Below are positions 59,121 to 64,000 of a stretch of DNA of 64,000 nt, piece after piece. Each line of letters begins with the position of its first letter. Positions within the stretch are counted from its first letter, which is position 1. The position numbers and the translations under genes are program-made. Location of the stretch: positions 6,310,901 through 6,374,900 of the forward strand of contig CM060125.1 of assembly GCA_030522415.1 (NCBI GenBank), given 5' to 3'. This stretch comes from Channallabes apus. Taxonomy: Eukaryota > Chordata > Actinopteri > Siluriformes > Clariidae. The notes under the pieces are model-generated. The model did not search any database. It was not told where the DNA came from and saw only the letters and a program-made list of their open reading frames with translations.

Positions 59121-60120
59121 CATGAAATCGGCATAAAACCAAATGAAACTAGGGTAAAAAATATGAGCAGTAAAATACAGTAGTATCCTGTAGGTGATTC
59201 CTGTCCTGTGATAACAGGCACTAACCCTCTAGACCGGTTTAGTTCTGTTAGTTTTGTTTTCAAGTGTGAATGTTTATGGGGATTAAATCTGTCTCTGCTG
59301 CTGCATCTATACACCGTTGTGATAAGTGATTGATGCCCCATCAGATCTTTAATGTGGGACATTATGCTGGTTAAATGACTAAAGACACACTGATCTGTAT
59401 GGACAGATATTTGTTCCAGATATTATGCGCCATTAATAAATTTGTTATGCCAATTTGACTTTCAGCGAAAACATCAAAAATATAACGAAAACAAACCAAA
59501 ACAGGAGTTACATTTTAAGCTTTACTTTCAAATTCAAATTTTATTTGTCACATACACAGTGCGATATGCAGTAAAATGCTTTGGGTGCTTTAGGTGAGAC
59601 TCGAACTCGGCACTGCTTCACCTGGACCGCTTTATAAGTATCACGCGCTAACCGATTGCGCCACGGGAGGCTCACGGAAGTTGGTCGTGTCAGAGTATCC
59701 TCTCTCTCTCTCGTGCGCACACACACATGAAATTGCGTAAAAACCAACGAAATATAAGCAGTAAAAAAAAAGAAAAATCAATAAAAATACATTAGTATAA
59801 CAGGCGCTAACCCTCTGGAACTTTTTTTACTATTGTTTCCAAGTGTTTATGGGGATTTAATGTGTCTCTGCTGCCGCATCCATTCACAGTTGTGATAAGT
59901 GATTAATGCCCCATCAGATCTTTTGACGGGGGAGCATTATGCATGATTAAATGACTAAAGAAATACTGATCCATATGGGCAGATATTTGTTCCAGGTTGC
60001 ATGCGGCATTAATTGCCTCTTATGCCACTTGTAGACTATCAGTGAAAAAATCAGCGAAAACATCATCAAAAATATAACGAAAACAAACCCAAGCAGACGT
60101 TACATTTTGAGCTTTACTTT
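59121..60120. repeat. Direct duplication of about 400 bp (59121-59529 and 59727-60120)
   Basis: Both units run from CATGAAAT through GATAAGTGATT and GATATTTGTTCCAG to GAGCTTTACTTT-like ends, diverged by perhaps 15-20%. Both are preceded by CTCTC and CACACA tracts. The SINE sits between the units. Confidence 0.88.
59525..59680 (-). mobile_element. SINE with a tRNA-Ile(UAU)-like head
   Basis: On the minus strand, GTGGCGCAATCGGTTAGCGC (A box) leads to an anticodon-loop-like CTTATAA (UAU). An 18-19-nt intron-like segment follows, then AGTGCCGAG and a B box (GAGTTCGAGTCTCACC). This resembles the intron-containing vertebrate tRNA-Ile(UAU). The acceptor stem does not pair, so it is not a working tRNA. 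The tail GTGACAAATAAAATTTGAA is a LINE-type SINE 3' end. Confidence 0.78.
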
Positions 60121-61228
60121 GCAGCAAAATATTATCTATCAGTATATTAAATGGAACTAGGTAAAATACACAGTAATATAAAATACTGTACGTAGCCTGC
60201 GTTTTTATTCCGTACCTACAATGATCGGTATAGACAAATTACAGCCGCTACCGTGTCTTTAAGGATCATTTCAGGATGTCTTAAAAATATTTCACTAACT
60301 AATTTTATTAATTCATTATTAAATAATAAATAGCATAATCATCATGGGTTGTGTATTGAGTGATTTAACAAATCTGTTTTATTAATCGGTTTGTTGTTTT
60401 GTTTTTTCATCTATTTATGAAACTATGTTGACAATGCAAGAACTGTCTGTATATTAAAGGGTATTGGGCTTCCTGGACACTGCAGTTAACTGTGTCAGTC
60501 AATGCTCCATCTGGCGGAATTATACGGCATTGCAACCATCTTTTTAGAAAGCGCATGGGGGCGTTTATGGGGCGGGGCATCGTTAACTGCGTCATCGCAG
60601 GGGATCACATTCCATGCACGAAGTCTGCATTAACCCTTCATGGATCTGCCACGGAGCAGTCATGCTCCAGGCGGCTGTTTGACGTGGCTCCCACTGTTTG
60701 ACTCCAACTAATACCCCATCCCCCAATCCCCTTTTTTCCCCAATATCTTATTTTGTATTCAACAAAATAAAGAAAATCATTAAAGTTTGGAACCACTTAA
60801 GGAGTAAATAGTGAGTAAAGTTTTTTTGGGGGTGAACAATGGCTTTGACCCTAACTCTTCCCCTCTGACTGCACTAGGACCGGACAGCATTGCCACCTGA
60901 TGAAATAGCGTGACAAAAAAGTGAAATGTCAGTTCAAAACTTTTGCCAAAAACACTAATGAATCACTTACATCCTCAGCCTATCACTCCTCATAATGCTA
61001 AATATTAGTATAATCAACATGTATAATACACGCACACATATTATATGTTATATACTGTATAATCATCATTCAGATTGACCTCCTGTGACCTCGCCTCTTC
61101 ACCTGAACTACAACATGGCTGATCTGCTTCTGTCCCCTAATTGAAAAACATTGAGGGATTCCTTATGAGCATGGACAGAGAATGCCTCAGCCTATTATTG
61201 GTAACAATGTTAAATCTCAGGACAACTA

Positions 61229-61600
61229 CAGTGGCTTGCAAAAGTATTCGCCTCTATTGAACTTTTCCACATTTTGTCACATTACAGCCACAAACATGAA
61301 TCAATTTTATTGGAATTCCACGTGAAAGACCAATACAAAGTGGTGTACACGCGAGAAGTGGAACGAAAATCATACATGATTTCAAAAAAATTTTTTTTTT
61401 ACAAATAAATAACTGAAAAGTGGGGTGTGTGTAATTATTCAGCCCCCTTTGGTCTGAGTGCAGTCAGTTGGCCATAGACATTGCCTGATGAGTGCTAATG
61501 ACTAGAGAGCACCTGTGTGTAATCTACACTCTCTCCATCGCTGTCTGATATACAGCACAGGTGTTTAGGTTCTGTTACCTGACAAAACAGGATAAACACA
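61229..61600 (+). mobile_element. Tc1-like transposon end fragment
   Basis: TA|CAGTGGCTTGCAAAAGTATT at 61225-61246 and AAAGACCAATACAAAGTGGT belong to a widespread fish Tc1-type inverted repeat. Only the 5' terminal region remains: no transposase and no opposite end. Confidence 0.85.
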
Positions 61601-62342
61601 TGCCATTTAAACAGCAATCATTTTATTTCACTTTTTCTGAGTCTTAGTGTGCAAACCTCGAATCAAATCATTAATGTTCGCCAAGTAAGTGAATGCATTT
61701 TAAAAACTATTTTTCTGAAGTGGATTGTCTATTGGTGTCAACAAAATTCTAGCCATATGGCAATATTAGTATATTAGTTTATCAATTTCTTTCACAATAC
61801 TGATTTCTGACAAACAGTCACTAGATTAGGAGACTGACAGGGATCATATTTATACTTTTACATTTAGCTGTTTAATCTGCTGTTAGTTTTACGTCCGTAT
61901 TCACAGACTATATCCTGGCCTGCTGTACTGAATGTGAGTCCACTGCATTTGGCGCTGCTTGTGTCTGAACGCAGCCAATCGTCTATCACATGATGGCAGG
62001 GAAAGGCACAGCCAATCAAAATGTTCATATGTGTTTTGGGGGCGGGAGGACTCAAGGAGAGAACGTGATTTATCCCTTTCTGCGTGTCTAGGTTAATGTT
62101 GACAGAACGATTTAAAAAAAAAGTGGATTAAATTATTGGTGGGGACATTTCAATGGTCGGAGGATATTGGTGGGGACACATCCCCTCCGTCCACCCTAAA
62201 TCTACGCCCCTGTCTATATATAATTTAAAACTATTTATTCATTTGTCTTTTATTTACTTACTTACTAGCGAATGCTTTTTTAGGGCTCTAAAAACTACGG
62301 CAGTATGAATGACAATGGAATAGGACGTGTGAGTTGCACCGG

Positions 62343-63057
<715 letters not shown>

Positions 63058-63141
<84 letters not shown>
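63058..63141. repeat. (TA)n-(GA)n microsatellite
   Basis: A TA run to 63106, then GA repeats to about 63141. Confidence 0.95.
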
Positions 63142-63145
<4 letters not shown>

Positions 63146-64000
63146 AAGGTGTTTTGCTGGCGAAAAACATTTTAGGCAGAGACGCCTGCTCATTTGTTTT
63201 AAAACCCCCAATTCTACCCCATTCCCGGAAACCGGTTTGATAACTTCACACCTTATGTGAATGAAAGGTGAGATGGGGGAATTACAGTGGGGGTTCTGTG
63301 GGTCTCCAAACTCAGAAGGCTACGTGTCAGCCGATAACTGCTCCTTTGATCTGCTGGTTACAGCGGGGCGCCGACTGCTGATGAGCGTATAGTAGCCTGT
63401 ACAAGCTAGGCCATTTTTAGATTACATTTGAAATTTTAAGGGGTTGAATAGAGAACCTACTGTCTTATTTATGTAGCGAAAAAACACGAAATTAAACTAG
63501 ATAACATGATCAGAGTTTTAACATTTATATTTAACTAGATGAAAGGCTTTTCAAGTCACATGGAAAAAAAAATTCTGTTCAGTTCTACAGTTTATCCCAC
63601 AGTTTATTCCATTGTCCAGCCTCAGGCCAATGTAATCAATGTAATATGCTGTTTTCTGGTTAAATTTTTCTGATTGGACCCGTACATAGAAAGTTTATAC
63701 TGTAAACATACTTTATATTATATAAAAAGTAAAAGAATCGCAAAAGTTTGCTAGCGGATAGCAGAGATTGCACGATATTACAAATATATATTTTTGTGTC
63801 ACATACACTTTACTGCATGCTACAAACAAACTCACCCGTAATTGTCAGGTAAAATCTACTTAATTAAATTAACAATAAAATAAATCAAGTAAAAGTTACA
63901 TAATTATACTTAATGCACAAATTACTTGATTATTTTAAATAAATCTAAAGTTAATGCATTGTTGTATCAGCAGGAACCTTGATTTTATGAAATTACTTTG
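63142..64000. other. AT-rich intergenic DNA
   Basis: I see no gene, transposon end or RNA gene in this stretch. Confidence 0.5.

Larger units (their letters stand above)
55855..60696. mobile_element. Candidate DNA transposon bounded by imperfect inverted ends
   Basis: The left end CAGTGGGAGCCACACCAAAT and the inverse of the right end (CAGTGGGAGCCACGTCAAAC, 60696 leftwards) agree at 18 of 20 bases, and AGCCGC follows both. TA precedes the left end in copies A and B, as for a Tc1/mariner-type insertion, but the right flank is TT. No transposase is seen. Could be a large non-autonomous element; alternatives are listed in the findings. Confidence 0.4.

Noticed and set aside
59587..59677. A functional tRNA-Ile gene
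   Set aside because: The acceptor stem does not pair, the T-stem region is shortened, and a SINE-type tail follows.

Overview
This window looks like teleost fish genomic DNA. It is AT-rich, full of (TA)n and (CA)n tracts, and built almost entirely from transposon families typical of bony fish: Tc1/mariner, Tol2-like hAT, L2-type LINEs, a tRNA-derived SINE with a GAATGAATG tail, BEL/Pao, Ty3/Gypsy, DIRS and an endogenous retrovirus (ERV). I see no intact conserved host protein-coding gene. I could not assign a species.

Region 1 (about 1.2-32.2 kb) is one old BEL/Pao retrotransposon on the minus strand. Later insertions have split it into five pieces (32160-30104, 25458-24673, 7997-7959, 4662-4072 and 2004-1205). 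The insertions are a Tol2-like hAT (2005-4063, 8-bp target duplication); a 3.3-kb composite block (4663-7958) holding a solo LTR with a nearly intact Tc1 inside it; a 16.7-kb gammaretrovirus-like ERV (7998-24672, 4-bp target duplication); and an L2 LINE (25459-30103). The ERV itself contains a complete chromodomain Ty3/Gypsy element (12025-17415) and an L2 LINE (about 19016-22296) with a SINE near its 5' end. The second LINE carries a further hAT (26834-28457). Target-site duplications and the reading frame of the BEL polyprotein fix most of these junctions. A 0.75-kb terminal-inverted-repeat element lies at 46-794.

Region 2 (32.2-38.3 kb) is a DIRS retrotransposon (32380-37669, plus strand). 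It has gag, RT/RNase H/methyltransferase-like and tyrosine recombinase regions, an internal complementary region and inverted termini. Several inactivating changes are visible. It sits inside a repeat that recurs at 45.8-46.05 kb.

Region 3 (38.3-45.7 kb) is a small two-exon, promoter-like transcription unit whose intron received a second Gypsy element (4-bp duplication ATAT). Part of that locus is then tandemly duplicated with a 1854-bp period. The same unit, without the Gypsy, occurs at 55.9-58.6 kb, giving natural empty sites. Both copies start at TA|CAGTGGGAGCCAC, and an inverted match lies at 60.7 kb, so the unit may be carried by a DNA transposon.

Region 4 (46-53.3 kb) holds a possible multi-exon transcript (46.3-47.9 kb) and a degenerate minus-strand DIRS (48399-53253) whose recombinase region is duplicated in tandem. 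Region 5 (53.3-64 kb) is mostly repeats: microsatellites, a 400-bp direct duplication, a SINE with a tRNA-Ile(UAU)-like head, and a Tc1 end.

The genes do not form a pathway. They are separate selfish elements whose nesting order records successive waves of transposition. I found no convincing new biological system. The strongest observations are the nested stack, the duplicated locus with dated empty sites, and the tandem duplications.
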